A stretch of 64,000 bases of DNA from Megascapheus bottae (taxonomy: Eukaryota; Chordata; Mammalia; Rodentia; Geomyidae), in NCBI GenBank assembly GCA_024803745.1, contig JANJXV010000013.1, positions 868,001-932,000 on the forward strand, in the 5' to 3' direction. The first letter of the stretch is position 1. Every line of letters begins with the position of its first letter. The position numbers and the translations under genes are program-made. The notes below the pieces were generated by a model, which ran no database searches, was not told the origin of the DNA, and worked only from the letters and a program-made list of their open reading frames with translations. Below, in pieces: positions 23,055 to 36,280 of this stretch.

Positions 23055-23262
23055 TTGGTGAACTCAGGGACAGGGAGCTGTCAGGGAGCCTGTGTGCTCA
23101 TGTCTGGCATGCTACCAGTTTGAGTTCCACTTCTTGTTTTTAGGTGATTAAACAAAGATAATAGTCTTACAGACTTTACTTTCCAGGCTGGCTTTGAACG
23201 GCAGTCCTCCAATCTCAGCCACCTGAATAGCTAGAATTATAGGCATGAGCTACCACCACCCA
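23055..23262 (-). mobile_element. Type-B SINE
   Basis: Antisense: GGCTGGCTTTGAACGGCAG, AATAGCTAGAATTATAGGC. Confidence 0.75.
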
Positions 23263-23396
23263 GCTTGTTATCAATTCTTAAGAAGTATATGTGTGAGCAA
23301 ATATAAATCTCCATATATGTGTTCATTTAAATCTTGGGTTTTGAATGTTATTGAATGAATCTATAGTAAAAAAAAACTATTTTCCAAATCACTATT

Positions 23397-23605
23397 TATT
23401 TATATTTTATTTTATTGTTGAGCTGATGTACAAGGGGTTACAGTTGCATTTATCAGGCAGTAGGTATATTACTTCTTGAACATTAATACCCCTTTCCATG
23501 TTTTTATTCCAGTTTCCCCCCACCCCCTCTCAATCATCTTGTTTTACCCTTCCCTATTTCAAAAAACAAATTAACATATATACCGTATATCAGGTACCAA
23601 ATCAC
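23397..23605 (-). mobile_element. L1 3' end fragment
   Basis: Antisense 3'UTR (TTATTGTTGAGCTGATGTAC, AGGGGTTACAGTTGC), G/A-rich on the L1 sense strand. Confidence 0.8.
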
Positions 23606-23865
23606 TATTTAGTGATTCATATCCCCAGCATAGATAATATCCATGTAACTTTACCTGATAATATTACAGACTATGGATAATTTGTTTATTGCCACCCCAA
23701 CTATGAGTTAGGGTATTTAGATCACCTCTAATTTGTTATCATGTCAAGAGTTTCTTACTATATTTCTTACCATAGTTCCATCTGTACATATATTCTCATA
23801 TGAAAATTTTACAATAGACTAGGGTCTGAAATTGTTAGATCAGAAAGAATCATATATATTTTTTT

Positions 23866-24090
23866 CTTTTTTTGTGCCAGTACTGGGGCTTGAACTCGGG
23901 GCCTTTGCATTGTCCTTGAGTTTTTTTGTTTGATGCTGGCACTCTACTATTTGAGTCATACTTGTGGTTGCTTTGGTGATTAGTTGGAGATAAGAATCTC
24001 ACAGTCTATCTTCTCTGGTCTGTCTTTGAACTGTGATTCTCACGTCTCACCCTCCTGCTTGAGCTATCAGTACTGGTCTCAGATACAGAA
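23866..24090 (-). mobile_element. Type-B SINE
   Basis: Antisense: CCAGTACTGGGGCTTGAAC; the left arm is worn. Confidence 0.75.
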
Positions 24091-25127
24091 TTTTAAAAGC
24101 TGAGTACACTTACTTTCCATTTGTACTTGAGAATTTTTTTTTCCTTCTGTGGCTTTTAGAAACAGAACATAATGTGTGATTTTTATATATAACTATGAAA
24201 GTGAAATTATTCAGTCATCATCATTATTTTACAAATGAAACTCAGTCCCAAAAGATCAAGACATTAAAACCTTTTGCTAATATGTCAGAGCCCAAAGATG
24301 AGCCCAGATTTATATCTGAACATGTCTCCCGGAAGGATGCAGCATTAGTATTCAAAGAAACTCCCACATCTGATATGTACAGTGCAGCACATTGTTAACT
24401 ATACTACAGTAAAACGTTTGATAACTCATTCTCCCAAAACATACAAAACTATTCTATTTCTTTGTAAAGTGCTTAGTATTTAATAATGTCAGAAAAATAT
24501 TTATTGTGTCTAACCTAATTCTGTTTGCTATTGTTTGTGTTTGTCCCCGGCATGCCAGCATATCTTTGCTCAGTTCTCGGAGTATATTAATTATTTGGGC
24601 AATCAGACAAGGTCAGAGAAAGAGAACTACTTTTCACTTTTACCTTTTTCATTTCTCTCTGTTTATTAAATACTATAGCTTATGAGGAATGTAAATATAA
24701 ATACAAAGAGAATAGTGCTTTTATACTTTGAATCAAGCTGTGCATTAAGACTATGACTCTAAATTCCTGGCAGCTGCTTTCCATACTTCATCTTTCTGAT
24801 CTGCCTTGCCTCTGTTTTAAATGAAAACAGAAAATGAATTGTTCTGATTGTGTTTCTTTTCTCTGGACAAGAAAAAACAGTCTTCAATAATCAGTAAATT
24901 TCTGTTTTGTTATCCCTTCTTTTGTTCTTTCCACTGCTGAGGACAGATCTTAGCATCTCAAGTGATTTTCCAAATCACCCTATGCCCAAGACCCTCATAC
25001 ATGGTTTTCTTTAAATACTTAATTCATTTTCTTTTAAGCAATGCTGGAGTATAACTAAGAGCCTGATCTCAGTCTGGTTGAACAAAGCTTCTACCTCTCC
25101 TACTGTTTAAAATAAGAAATACTTCAT

Positions 25128-25332
25128 GGATGGGAGCAAGAGGCCTAATGGAAGAGTGCTTGCCTAGCATGCACAAAGCCTTGGGTTTGATTCCTCGATA
25201 CCACATACACAGAAATAGCTGGAAATGGTGCTATGGCTTAAGTGACAGCGCACTGGCCTTGAGAAAGCCCAAGGACAGTGGTCAGGCCCTGAGTTCAAGC
25301 CCCAAGAGTGGCAATGAAAAAGAAAAAATAAT
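25128..25332 (+). mobile_element. Type-A SINE
   Basis: GTGCTTGCCTAGCATGCAC, GGTTTGATTCCTCGATACC, CCTGAGTTCAAGCCCC and an A-rich tail. Confidence 0.85.
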
Positions 25333-25655
25333 TTGTTGCATGAGTACCGTTTGCAAAAGGAGAATAAATGATTCATTTTGGATGGAATATTTGAAACCAA
25401 ATATTTGTTTTTTGCTTTACCATATTGTTTTTAAAACAGTGCAAATATATTCCAAGAAAGTAACATATACAAACAAGCAGGAATATCTATACTCCTATCT
25501 AACTAAGCACACATCAAACTAAAATGAAAAAGATAAAGACAATCACTGCATGCTGGTAAGGGAAGCAACACGTAATGAAGATACTAAGAGATTAAGTATA
25601 TATGCACATTGTTAATCAAAGGGATTTAAGGTATTCTTTCCAGCAACTGCAGAAT

Positions 25656-25659
<4 letters not shown>

Positions 25660-25687
<28 letters not shown>

Positions 25688-25877
25688 GCCAGTCCTGGGC
25701 TTTAGCTCAGGGCCTGACCACTGTCCTTGGACTTTCTCAAGGCTAGAGCTCTACCACTTGAGCCTTAGCACCACTTCCGGCTTTTTTTTTCCCTGTGTAT
25801 GTGGTACCGAGGAATCGAACCCGGGTCTTCATGCATGCTAGGCAAGCAATTTAACCACTAGGCCAACTCCCGGCCCC
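25660..25877 (-). mobile_element. Type-A SINE, young-looking
   Basis: Antisense full-length copy with a T-run of about 27 bases and well-kept arms (GAATCGAACCCGGGTCTTC). Confidence 0.92.
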
Positions 25878-25889
25878 TACATGCTCATT

Positions 25890-28010
25890 TTTTTTGCAGA
25901 TTATGGAACTTTCTCTATAAGATATTTTAGGTCACAAAGTAAGTTATAACAAATACCAAAAGTTGAAATACTTTCTGGCATTTTATCATATCATAGTGGA
26001 ACAAAATTAGAAGTCAATAAGAGAAACTACAAGAATATTAAAACACATGGACACTGAAGAGTACACTTTTCAAGAATCAGTGGGGTTTTGAAGAAATTTG
26101 GGATGCGAATTTGTTTTAAAACTTAGAAACAAATGAAAATAGCAACATAAAATAAAAATTCTCAATAAAAATTTTACAAACCAAATTAAATCACATACTA
26201 AAAGATCATACGTACACTATAATCAAGTTGGTTTGATTCTAGAGCTCCAACTAGCATACGCAAACTCAGCATCTTTTCATAAAAGTCCTCAGGAAACTAG
26301 AAATTGAAAGATTATATCAAAACCTAATAAAATCTGTATATCACAAATCTATATCCAAGTTATATTAAATTGTATTTTTACATTGTCAAAGCAGTTCCTC
26401 TAATATCAGGAATAAGATGCTATCCATGTTCACTACTCATTTAATATAGTACTTGAAATTTTAGTTAATACAGTAGAGCAATGAAGTGAAATAGACCTAA
26501 GACAGTAGAGAAGTAAAATTGCCATTATCTGCAGATGACAACCCTTTATACATGAACAAACCCATATACTCCAACATGACTTTTAGATCTGATAAGCAAA
26601 TTCAACAAAGTAGCTGAATTAAAAACAATGTACAAGTAAAGAAGTTTTCATGCATTAATAATTTACCTTCTGAGAAAGAAATTAGGAAAACAATCCCAGT
26701 TAGAATAGCCTCACAAAAGAACAAAATGTCTAAGAATAAAGCATAAGTCAAAATGTAAAACACATCTACCTTGAAAATGATTAAAACACTGAAAAAAGAA
26801 ATTGAAGAAGAATAGAAGATGAAAATCCCTTCCCCATTGATGACCTAGCACTTAATTTTGTTTAAATGGCTATATTACAAAATATGATTCTCAGAATGGC
26901 ATCACCATCAAAATACCAATGACATTCTTCATAGACTTGGAATAAATAATCCTGAAATATGTGTAGAAACACAGAAGACCATGCTTAGCCAAAATATCCT
27001 AAGCAATGATGGATGTATCCCAAAGCCCAATTTCAATAATACTATAGAGCCATGTCAACAAAAAGAGCATGGTATTACCACAGGATGAGAAAACTAGGCA
27101 AATAAAACAGTGGAGGCCCCAGCAAAATCCCAAGCATTCACAACCCCTTGGGTCTCAATGAAGGAACAAGGATATATATTGGGCAAATTGTGTTTACAAA
27201 TGTTGCTGGGAGAATGAAATCAGATCACTTTATGTATATAGATATAGACCTATAGGTATATATATTCAACTCAAAATATGTACAACAGCCTAATATAAGA
27301 CTTGAAACTCTAAAACTGTTATAGGAAAGCATAGTGGAAATATTTCAATATATCTGCATATCTAGGAACTGGTGGTTCAGGCCTATAATTGTAGCTAGTC
27401 AGGAAGCTAAACTGAGGATCTTAGTTCAGAGCCAAACACAACAGGAAAATGTGTGAGACTCATGTCTCTAATTACCAAAAGAGGAGCTGCTGTAAAGCAG
27501 GCCCTAAGTTCAAGCTCCAGTTCCAGCATCCACACACAAAATCATATATACACACAACCACTAAATACATAATAAGTTGTAAAATAGCACTCAATGAGTG
27601 ATATCAAGAATTGACAAATGATATTGCATCAAACTAAAATGCTTTTTCACACTAATGTAGGCAGTCAACAATGTAAGAGTACAGTTTGAAGAACAAGAGA
27701 AAGTACATGCCAGCTGTTCATTCAACAGATGAATACCCTGAATCTACGAAGAGTCTTAAAAAAATAAACACCAATGAACGTGTAATCCAGTCAAAAACTG
27801 GACAAGTGAACTCTTCAAAAAAGTACATATAGAAACAAATACATGAAAAATTGTTTGGCATCTTCAGCCATAAGGGAAATATAATTCCACATTACATTAA
27901 TCTACATTACATCTATCCCCAGGCAGAATGACTGTAATTAAGAAAACAAGAAGTGCTGGCAAAGGGTAGCAATATAGATTTGTAACCTGTATTAAAAAAC
28001 TAGAATTACC
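25890..28010 (+). mobile_element. Ancient L1, interrupted by a SINE
   Basis: Diverged L1 ORF2 3' portion: GCTTAGCCAAAATATCCTAAG, GAGCATGGTATTACCACAGG, CAAAAACTGGACAAGTGAAC. The SINE at 27363-27535 splits it. Confidence 0.65.
27363..27535 (+). mobile_element. Type-B SINE, shortened
   Basis: GGTGGTTCAGGCCTATAATTG, GAGACTCATGTCTCTAATTA, CTAAGTTCAAGCTCC; part of the right arm is deleted. Confidence 0.75.
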
Positions 28011-28111
28011 ATTGCTATTTTCATGATATATAATTTATTCTCATTACATACACCCCACCATCATCTTTCTTACTTCCCCAACTTCTTTTCACTGTGGGGA
28101 AGAAATTTGTT

Positions 28112-28385
28112 TGTTTATGATATGGATTTTGAACTCAGTACCCAATACCCTACCTCTTGAGGGAGCCACACCTCCAGCTCTTTTCTTCACCTTAGTTATT
28201 TTTGGATAGGGGCTCATATTTTTGCTCCAAATCAGTCTCAGTTTAATCCTCCTACTAGTTCCTTACTTGGGCCTGCAGGCACACATGCCACATTAGGCTG
28301 AGAGGGTTTTATTTATTGTTAGCTTTTGTTGTTGGGGCTAGCCTTGAACCATGATCCTTCAGATTAAGTAGCTAGAATTATAATC
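28112..28385 (-). mobile_element. Old antisense SINE remnants
   Basis: TTGAACTCAGTACCC, GGGGCTAGCCTTGAACC and AGTAGCTAGAATTATAA mark at least one, perhaps two, decayed dimeric SINEs. Confidence 0.5.
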
Positions 28386-28478
28386 AGTAAGACTTATTTC
28401 TATTTTCATCTATTTTAAAATGCTTTAAACTTTACATTGGGTGTTTATCTTTGACTTTTCTGTTATTTAGAAGTGTAC

Positions 28479-28711
28479 TGCTCACCAGCATAGTAGCTCA
28501 CAACTGTAATCCTAGCTACTCTGGAGGCTGAGATCTGAGGATCAAGGTTCAAAGCCAGTGGGCACAAAAGGATCTGAGACTCTAATCTCAAATTAACCTC
28601 TAGAAAACGGGAAGTGGGGCTTGGATTGAGGGAAGGGGGTAGCCTTGAGCTGAAGAGCTCAGGGATAGTGCCCAGGATGAGTAGTTCAAGCCCCATAAAC
28701 CACAAAAAAAA
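28479..28711 (+). mobile_element. Type-B SINE
   Basis: GTAGCTCACAACTGTAATCC, GGCTGAGATCTGAGGATC, AGCCTTGAGCTGAAGAGC, A-tail. Confidence 0.88.
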
Positions 28712-29539
28712 ATGTGTAGTGCTCATTTTCCAAATGTGTGGTGATTTTAATGGAGATTTAACATAAAAATATACTCATGTTGATTTCTTGAGACATATTT
28801 TGTTGCCCAGGCATATTTTGCTGCTCTATCTGTGTGAATTCTCAGAAACAATTTGTTTCTTTCTTCACTGTTGGATAGAACGTTTTGTAAATGTCAATTA
28901 GTTCTAATTGGTAGGTAATGTTTTTTTCAAGTTTTGAATGCAGTTACTGATTTTCTGTCCATTTTTAGCAATTACTAAGACAGGAATATTGATATTGTCA
29001 ACTCTAATTCTGGATTTGTATTTTTGCTTTTTTGTCCATTTCTGCTTTATGTGCATTGAACCTTTACATTATAGTGTTTAAACTATACATTTAATTTAAT
29101 ATAAAATAACATTAGATTTAAACAGTGGCTTAATGTTGGTTTTAAGTATTTGCTCAGTCTAAATTTATCTTTCTATTCAGATTTTATTGAATTAATTGAA
29201 ATTTTCTTTTTTATGAAAGAATTTATTAACATTGAGTTTTTCATCATATTTCAGATGTCATGTTTAACAAACAAGTATTCAAGAAAGGAATCTATATAAT
29301 CACTGGCACATAGATTTTAGAACATAATTAAAATTAGACTGAGGGTTTGTATGTCATAGAAACATATTAATTTAAGAAATAAAACATTATGTCTATAGAG
29401 TCATAAATTTTTATGTATATGTAGTTATCTTTATATCTCCAATACCATATCTATAAACTTGGTTACCCAAATATTGAGTCATTGGCTCTTGTACTGCTTG
29501 AATCTAATATCCACATATTAAGGATACCATGTGCCTTTT

Positions 29540-30380
29540 GTTCCTTTGGTCTTGACTTATCTCCTCAACATGATTTGCTCTAATTTCATCTACTTCCCCA
29601 CAAATACCATTATTTTATCTTGTCTGTTGGCTATATAGAATTCCAGTGTGTGTGTGTGTGTGTATACAATGCCACATTTTTTTGTATCCATTCATCTGCA
29701 GTAGGGCCTCTGGGTTGTTTCTAGCACTTGGCTATTGTGAATAGTGCAGAGATGAACATAGCTGAGCAGGTGTCCTTATCATATCCTGGGTTATGTTGTT
29801 CAGGGTAGATGCCCAGGAGTGGTATGGCAGGATCCTAGAGAAGGTAAATTTTCAGTTCTTTAAGAAATCTCCACACTGCTTTCCAGACTGGCTGAACTAG
29901 TTTACATTCCCACCAACAGTGTAGCAGGGTTCCTCTTTCTCCACAACCCGGCCAGCATCTATCATTGCCTGAGTTCAGAATATTTGTCATTCTAATTGGT
30001 GTAAAGTGATATCTTAGGGTTGTTTTTATTTGCATTTCCTTTATAACCATGGATGATTAGCATTTTCATATGTTTTTCTGTCATTTTAACCTCTTCTTTT
30101 GATAAGTCTCTTTAGTTCTATTTAGTGAAAGGTTTGTTGGGTTTGGAGGGGATTGGGTTCTTGAGTTCTCTGCAGATACTGGATATTAAGCATTTGTCTG
30201 ATGTATTATTGGTAAATGAATTAATTGAAATTTTTATAATAGTACTTTTCTACCATATTGACATGGTAGCCACCCTTGGATATTTGTTTTATTTCTTTTG
30301 TTATCTGCCCTACATCACGGATTTCCACAGCTTTCCGCCCCCTAATATCAATTGGGAACTTCTTAGAAAAGTATGACTTT
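29540..30380 (-). mobile_element. L1 ORF2 C-terminal fragment
   Basis: Minus-strand translation 30050-29835 gives the L1 ORF2 Cys-rich C-terminus (MQIKTTLRYHFTPIRM, then a Cys-Cys-His pattern ending LLHCWWECKLVQPVWK). Further upstream ORF2 sequence extends to about 30380. Broken by stops. Confidence 0.88.
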
Positions 30381-30390
30381 TTTCCCAATA

Positions 30391-30592
30391 GCTTTTTTTT
30401 TTTTTGACGTGCATGGGGCTTGAACTCTGGGACTGGGCATTGTCTCTGAGCTCTTCAGCTCAAGACTACCCGCCCTACTCCTTGAGCTACATCCCCACAT
30501 CTCATTTTATAGTAATTAATTGTAGGTAAGAGTCTCATGGAATTTATTGACCAGGCTGGCTTTGAACTGCAATACTCAGACCTCAGCCCTGA
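30391..30592 (-). mobile_element. Type-B SINE
   Basis: T-run, GGGGCTTGAACTCTGGGAC, then CAGGCTGGCTTTGAACTGC. Confidence 0.8.
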
Positions 30593-30594
30593 TA

Positions 30595-30720
30595 GCTTTT
30601 TATTATCCTTAAATAGTTGCACAAAGAAGTTATGATTCATCAGGGGAGTTTGTGAGTACAATGATTCTTGTTCAATGTCACCCCTTCCTCATTCTCTGTT
30701 ATCTCTTCAAATGCCAATTC
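30595..30720 (-). mobile_element. Old L1 3' end fragment
   Basis: TTTTTATTATCCTTAAATAG and TTGTTCAATGTCACCCC are shared with 39005-39185 and 48283-48895. Confidence 0.6.
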
Positions 30721-32321
30721 AAAGCCTCTTTCAATCTATATTCATTTTCACCTGTGTACATTGAATATTATAGCTCTTTCTAAAACCTTCTGGGATCCAA
30801 CTTTTTTTTTTGTCAGAAGGCCTTAAGTTAATTCTGATTGAGCTAAAATTGAAGCAATGCTGTTGTACATATACAATGTATGCGCATCATTAGTTTATTG
30901 AGAGCCACTTGAAATCATTCCATACCTCTTTCTGTATTTCCATTCAGCCATTGTTGCATTCATCTGATCTCTACATAGACTGTAAACCCTGTTTTGACAT
31001 TTTTGCTTGAAAAGGAAGTCTTGTGTTAAAGAGAAGACTAGAAATTAGGGCAGAAAAACTACCTTATATTTACTCACAGATTTATGACTTTGGGGCTTTT
31101 TATTTCTCTGTGTACATTTGAATTTCCACTTGATTTCAGTTACCTTTTTGGGGGGGAGGAGATTTTTGTCAGTGCAGCTATTTTGCAAGAAATATATTTA
31201 TTTTAATTGTCTTATTCTGAGAAGTTTTTCTTCCATTTCCATTTCGAACACATTTCTTTTTTGCACACTAACTGCTTGGTATAGCACATCAAATATTTTG
31301 GTTTATCTTCTAAACATTTTGGCAGTGGTATCTCGGTGTTGCCTGACATGCACTATTTATGACCAAAACCTATGAACATACCCTCTTTGTATAGTATTCG
31401 GTGAGTTTCTTCGTTATCATTACTTTAAAATTTTTTCTCTTCAGGATTCATTTTCAGCATTTCATTATCAGTTGACTTGGTTTTCTTCATACTGGTTTTG
31501 TGACTTGGGATTTCACTTGTAAAATTCACTTGTGAATTTGTTGGTATCAAATCTGGAGATGCTTTTGGTAATTCCTCTCTCCACCCCCCCGTGCTGGGCC
31601 ACCATTACATTTATGTTCCACAAGCTGCTATTGTCTTACAAGATACTCTTCACTTCTGCTCTGCTTTCTCTTTGTAGAATACAATTTGTATTGATTATAA
31701 AGCTCAGTTTTTAAGTGTATTCACTTCACTTTTGTGTGTAGCATTTCTTCTATGCATTTTATTCTATTCATTTACTCAGTATTTATTATTACAAAAATTG
31801 GATTTTATTTCTAAAATTTTTATTTGGGACTTTAAACTCATCCTCCATCACTCTTCTACTCCTATGAATCCTTTCTTTGAACATAAGAAATGTATTATCA
31901 ATATGTGATAATTATATGTTTTATTTTTATAGGCTTATTTCTATTGAATGATCTTTCTCTTTACATTGCTCTACAAAAGTTATTTTTTAAAAATTACAAA
32001 TGTGGTATATTAAATAAAAGAAACTTTCTCCACATTCTGGAAGCTAAAAGTTCAAGTTCAAAGTGTCATTAATCTTAATTTCCCTAGGGAGTCTTTTTGT
32101 CTTGCAGATAGCTGTCTCTCTGCCTTCCTATAACATCTCCATGCACAATCCTAGTGTCTCATTGGCTTATACACATGCCAGTAAGATTTTGCTGAGGTCC
32201 ACAGGGATGATCTCATGAATTCATCACATCTTTAAAGTCGGGTCTCCAATAAAAGAAAACCACATTCTGAGACACTCTAGTTACAGCTTCCATGGATCAA
32301 ATTTTTTTTCTTTTTTAAAGA

Positions 32322-32448
32322 TTTTTTTATTGTAATTAATAGAAGGGTTACATTATATTCACCAGATGGAAGGTACATTACTTCACAAACATTGATACCC
32401 TTTCTCATCACATGGTCCCCATTTCCCTCCCCCCCTCATCCCCCGATC
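32322..32448 (-). mobile_element. L1 3'UTR fragment
   Basis: Antisense: TTTATTGTAATTAATAGAAG, TTCACCAGATGGAAGG, ending in a C-rich stretch. Confidence 0.85.
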
Positions 32449-32517
32449 AATTTTTAAAGGGAACCTAACCAGCCTGTAAGAATTTTTATTATAGTTCATG
32501 TTTGCTTTTCTTTTGAA

Positions 32518-32518
32518 G

Positions 32519-32578
<60 letters not shown>
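32518..32578. repeat. (GT)n microsatellite
   Basis: About 29 GT units with one GC interruption near its start. Confidence 0.97.
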
Positions 32579-33364
32579 GTTAGGAATGGTTGCAGCTACA
32601 TACACCCAATCCTTCCTATTATTATCTGATGCTACTCATTTTAGATGCTAGATTTGACTTATTCTTTTCACTTTTATTGGACTTGCTCAGGAAGGTCATT
32701 TATTATTTTGTTTTCAAAGCTACGTTAAGATTCAGTAGTACAGATATGGACTAGCCTGCAATGTAAAGCCAATTTTCTCAACAACCTTGGCAAATAAGGT
32801 GATGCTTTTCTGCGAACCCTGTCTACTGCTCTGCAACTGTGATTACCTCAGTTACTGACTTGCTCAGAGCCTTGCATCAGCTCAAAGAATTGTTTGGACG
32901 GTGGATCCCTGGACATTTCTGCAGCTAATTTCGTACTCAGCCTCCTCTCACATATGGGCAGATTACTCATTGAGGATTCTTCTCTGTCAGACACTAGATT
33001 CTCTTGTTGAGTTTGTCTTTTCCCTTCCATGCTCTGCTCCTCCACAGCTTTCCATTTCTTTGCTCTCCATGAACTCTATTCTTTGTGTAGTCAATCGAAT
33101 GAGTGCTTGCCATTCTGTCACTGGTACAGCCGGTAGACTGCCTGTTTGGAAGTGAGAAGAGACAAGTGCTAGACTTTGCTTGCTTGTGTTGTCTTTTTTT
33201 CTCAGAGATCTTTTCTCTATGCTCAGTGTCTGAAAACATTTGTTGCTTTTGTTGCTGTTGTCCTTGCAATATCACAGCTCAAACCAAGGGCCTCACACCT
33301 CACACATGCTAGACTGTACACTGCCACAAGAAACCTCAGTAGTCCTTTTTTCAATATTTTGAAT

Positions 33365-33480
33365 TTTTTGTGTATCAGTACTGGGATGTAAACTCTAGGC
33401 CTTGTGCTGTTGTTTGGCTTTTTCACTCGTGACTGGTGCTCTGCCTCTTGAGCCAAACCACTTCCATCTTTTTGTACTTT
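33365..33480 (-). mobile_element. SINE right-arm fragment
   Basis: Worn antisense right arm: CAGTACTGGGATGTAAACTC, CTCTGCCTCTTGAGCCAAAC. Confidence 0.6.
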
Positions 33481-33956
33481 TCCTAGTTCTTCATATAATT
33501 TTTCAAGGTAAAAGATTTTAATGGAATAAAGTTTTAGTATGCATTTAAGTATTCCTCTATGGTAATCAGGAACTAATCTATATGTTCAAGATGTGATAGA
33601 AATGTTAATCACATTGATATCCCAGCAAGAAACAAATACAAATCAAGACACTTTGGAGGAAGATCAACCTGCCATACTCTTCTTTCCCTATTTATTGTTT
33701 TTTAGAGATGTGTATTACTTAATTACTGAAATTTTATATTAGGAAGTGAAGCATCTGTTATAACGTGATATTTGTTACATTTATTGTTGTGCTTTCATAA
33801 CAAAGAAAATATACCCCTATTAATATGTTGTATGTGGATATAAATTAACAACTTAAAATTATCTTCTCAAAAATTGGTAATATTCCTTCTTTCATTGTAT
33901 TTACTTGGAAACATTAGATCAAAGTCTGTGTCAAGTGGCTAATTAAGAAAGAATTA

Positions 33957-34168
33957 GCAAACCAGTGCTATAATTGCAGCTACTCAGGCTGAGAATCATG
34001 ATTCAAAACCAGTCTGTGCATGCAAGTCTGTAAAATACTTATCCCCATGAACCAGCAAAAATGCTGGGAATAGAAGTGTGACTCAAGTGGTAAAACAACA
34101 ACCTTGTGTGAAAAAAAGCCTAGTGTGAGTCCCAGTTCAAGCTTCTATACCAGCACCAAAAAATAAAT
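33957..34168 (+). mobile_element. Type-B SINE, worn
   Basis: CTATAATTGCAGCTACTCAGG, GTGTGACTCAAGTGGTAAAA, CCCAGTTCAAGC. Confidence 0.7.
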
Positions 34169-34536
34169 TTAAAAATGTCAGCAAACTAAAATGTTTTTAG
34201 CTGATGACACCTATGGATTATTTGGATTATTTTTCTTAATATACCGTTTAGTTTGACAAATAACATGAAATGAAAACAATCCTAAGACACACTGCTCAAT
34301 CTTTGATCATGAGCAAATTCGTACCCATATTTACCTTTTCTGAAATGGCTTGAATTCCAGTATGAAAAGCACAAGATAAATGAGATACATTTTTCTGGTG
34401 GTCATTGATGATAGAAATCACTGGAAAATAGTTTCCAGTACACAAGATAATATCTTGCATTCTTGCTTGTAAAGCACACATCATGTCACTTCTTAATTCT
34501 CTACCTGATTTTCCTTCTCCTCCTTTCTCTTTCCAG

Positions 34537-34657
34537 GAAAACAGTTGGTGTTTTCTGCTGTGGACCCAGTTCAATTTCCAAGACTCTTCACAGATTGAGT
34601 AACCAGAACAATTCCTATGGTACCAAATTTGAATACAATAAAGAATCTTTCAGCTGA
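34537..34657 (+). CDS. NOX4: NOX4 last coding exon with stop codon
   Basis: After a polypyrimidine tract ending in TTCCAG, this exon gives the last base of a split Gly codon and then KTVGVFCCGPSSISKTLHRL, followed by SNQNNSYGTKFEYNKESFS and a TGA at 34655-34657. The Cys-Cys-Gly-Pro motif is the nicotinamide-contacting CGP motif of NOX enzymes, and the C-terminal Phe-Ser matches NOX4. The six exons in the window total 602 bases and, with phases joined, encode the last 199 complete residues (about 380-578 if full length is 578). No frameshift or premature stop appears, so the gene looks functional over this part. NOX4 works with p22phox at internal membranes and is controlled mostly by expression level. 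Confidence 0.97.
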
Positions 34658-35075
34658 AAAACTTGGAGGTGAAGCCGGAGGACTGAAAAGAAGGAAAGTG
34701 TGCAATGTCTAAGACTTGGAAACTAAGCTGAATCAAACAGCTGTGTATGCCAAAGATTAGCAAGGCTGTGTTTATTTTTCTTATTTATGATAATTTAAAA
34801 TGAAAATGCAGAGAACATGTCAAAATGACAGGTCATATTTCGTGTTTAATCTGGAAACCAGAGGCCCTGAAGAATATTAGAGGAGATGATCCCCTTTTCA
34901 ATACTCAAATTAAAAGAACACGATTAGATGCACACTATTGATTTTTATGGCAGATTCAAGGGCACCCTAGTGAGAAGCTGGACATAATCGAAAGCTGATA
35001 GCTGTGGTCCTCCTTAAATTGTTTTTGCTTGAACAAATGCAAGATTGAATAAAATTAAAAATGCATTGAAACTTA
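34658..35075 (+). other. NOX4: NOX4 3'UTR (proximal form)
   Basis: Sequence from the stop codon to just past the first canonical polyadenylation signal. It is AT-rich and free of recognisable SINE or L1 sequence, unlike the intron before it. The repeat-free stretch continues to about 36275, so longer 3'UTR forms are possible, although I see no further AATAAA before about 36877. The end point is inferred. Confidence 0.6.
35048..35053 (+). terminator. NOX4: NOX4 candidate polyadenylation signal AATAAA
   Basis: First AATAAA after the stop codon, about 390 bases downstream, followed within 40 bases by T/GT-rich sequence (ATTGTTTTCTACATTGTG), the usual arrangement for cleavage about 15-25 bases later. 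It is the only canonical hexamer I found in the first 2 kb after the stop. Confidence 0.6.
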
Positions 35076-36280
35076 GATTGTTTTCTACATTGTGTATCAA
35101 CAGAGTAGCTTAAATTTGGAAAAGTTGCTGGAAACTGTATCTGATATTTGAAAATATAAAACAGGATTTGTTATTGATACGGGTACTTTGTGACAATATC
35201 TAATTTTCCTCACTACTGATGTAATACCTCTGTTTGATGTTTCCAGACTGTATGCTAACTGAAGCTTTTATATATATTTCTGTCTCTGTCTTTGGTCTAG
35301 GGAAATCTGCCTTTGTCGCAAACTTTAGATATAATGGTTTAAGAGGTCCTTTCGATCTCCAGTTTACTTAATCTACTATTATTGATAGAAATGAAATGGC
35401 ACTATTGTAATTTACAAAGGAGCACATATGCTAATAACTCATCTTTTAAGCATTTTGACCTAATTTTCACAGAAAAACCTTGTCTTAGTGTGTAGCCTCT
35501 AAAATGGCCTTGTTTAATTTGCACATGAAATCTGAAAGGATCACTTAATGCAGCAGATTCTGAAATATACGACCTCATTCTTTTGTTCCACAGTAGTTGA
35601 TGATGGTGATTTTGAAAATGTGGCTGTATTCCTGAAAAGGGACTTACTGCTTCAGTTGAGATGAAAGTAGGTGTATATTGCTAGTTATTTCCATTTAAGT
35701 GTAGATTTAAGAACATTGCTGTTTTACAGTTTGGTATTCTGATGAATTACGGGGTTTTTAAGTGAATGTTCACACCATGTAGTTTGATCATTTCCCTCTG
35801 TGGTCCCTGGCTGGTACATTCTTAACTCACCTGAAAAGTCTACATTACCACCTTAAAAGAACAAAGGCATCCATACAGTTTAATCATGTTATTTAGTAGA
35901 CATATAACAATAGTTATTAAATATAACACATTACTGAGCTCAGCAGTTTCACCAACCTTGCCTTTGTTAAACATTTGCACATTACACATAATATGGTAGA
36001 TGCTACTGTCATTTATTTGCTGTGATTCATCCATCATGCATGCTCAACCATCCAACACTTAATGATCATAAGCATATGTACTTGTAAATATTTCTTCATT
36101 TCCTTTGAATTATTCTTTCAAAGATGACTTGGAAAAAAAGGATGGGAAATGTGCAATGCTTTTACAGACTGAGCTTTAAAGGCATATTTAATAAGTAGTA
36201 CATTTTGGCAATACATTCTAGATTAAAAAAGAATTTTCATCAGAAACACAGAACAAAATGTACTAGCAAAAAAGAAAGTT

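Larger units (their letters stand above)
20323..34536 (+). other. NOX4: NOX4 last intron (14.2 kb)
   Basis: Contains at least a dozen SINEs, a long pyrimidine tract (21344-21660), an old + strand L1 (about 25890-28010), a - strand L1 (about 29540-30380) and several short L1 3' ends. Long stretches such as 21930-23050, 24400-25120, 28740-29530, 30720-32310, 32580-33360 and 33510-33950 show no gene and no repeat I could name with confidence. About 24190-24330 may be a MIR remnant. Confidence 0.55.
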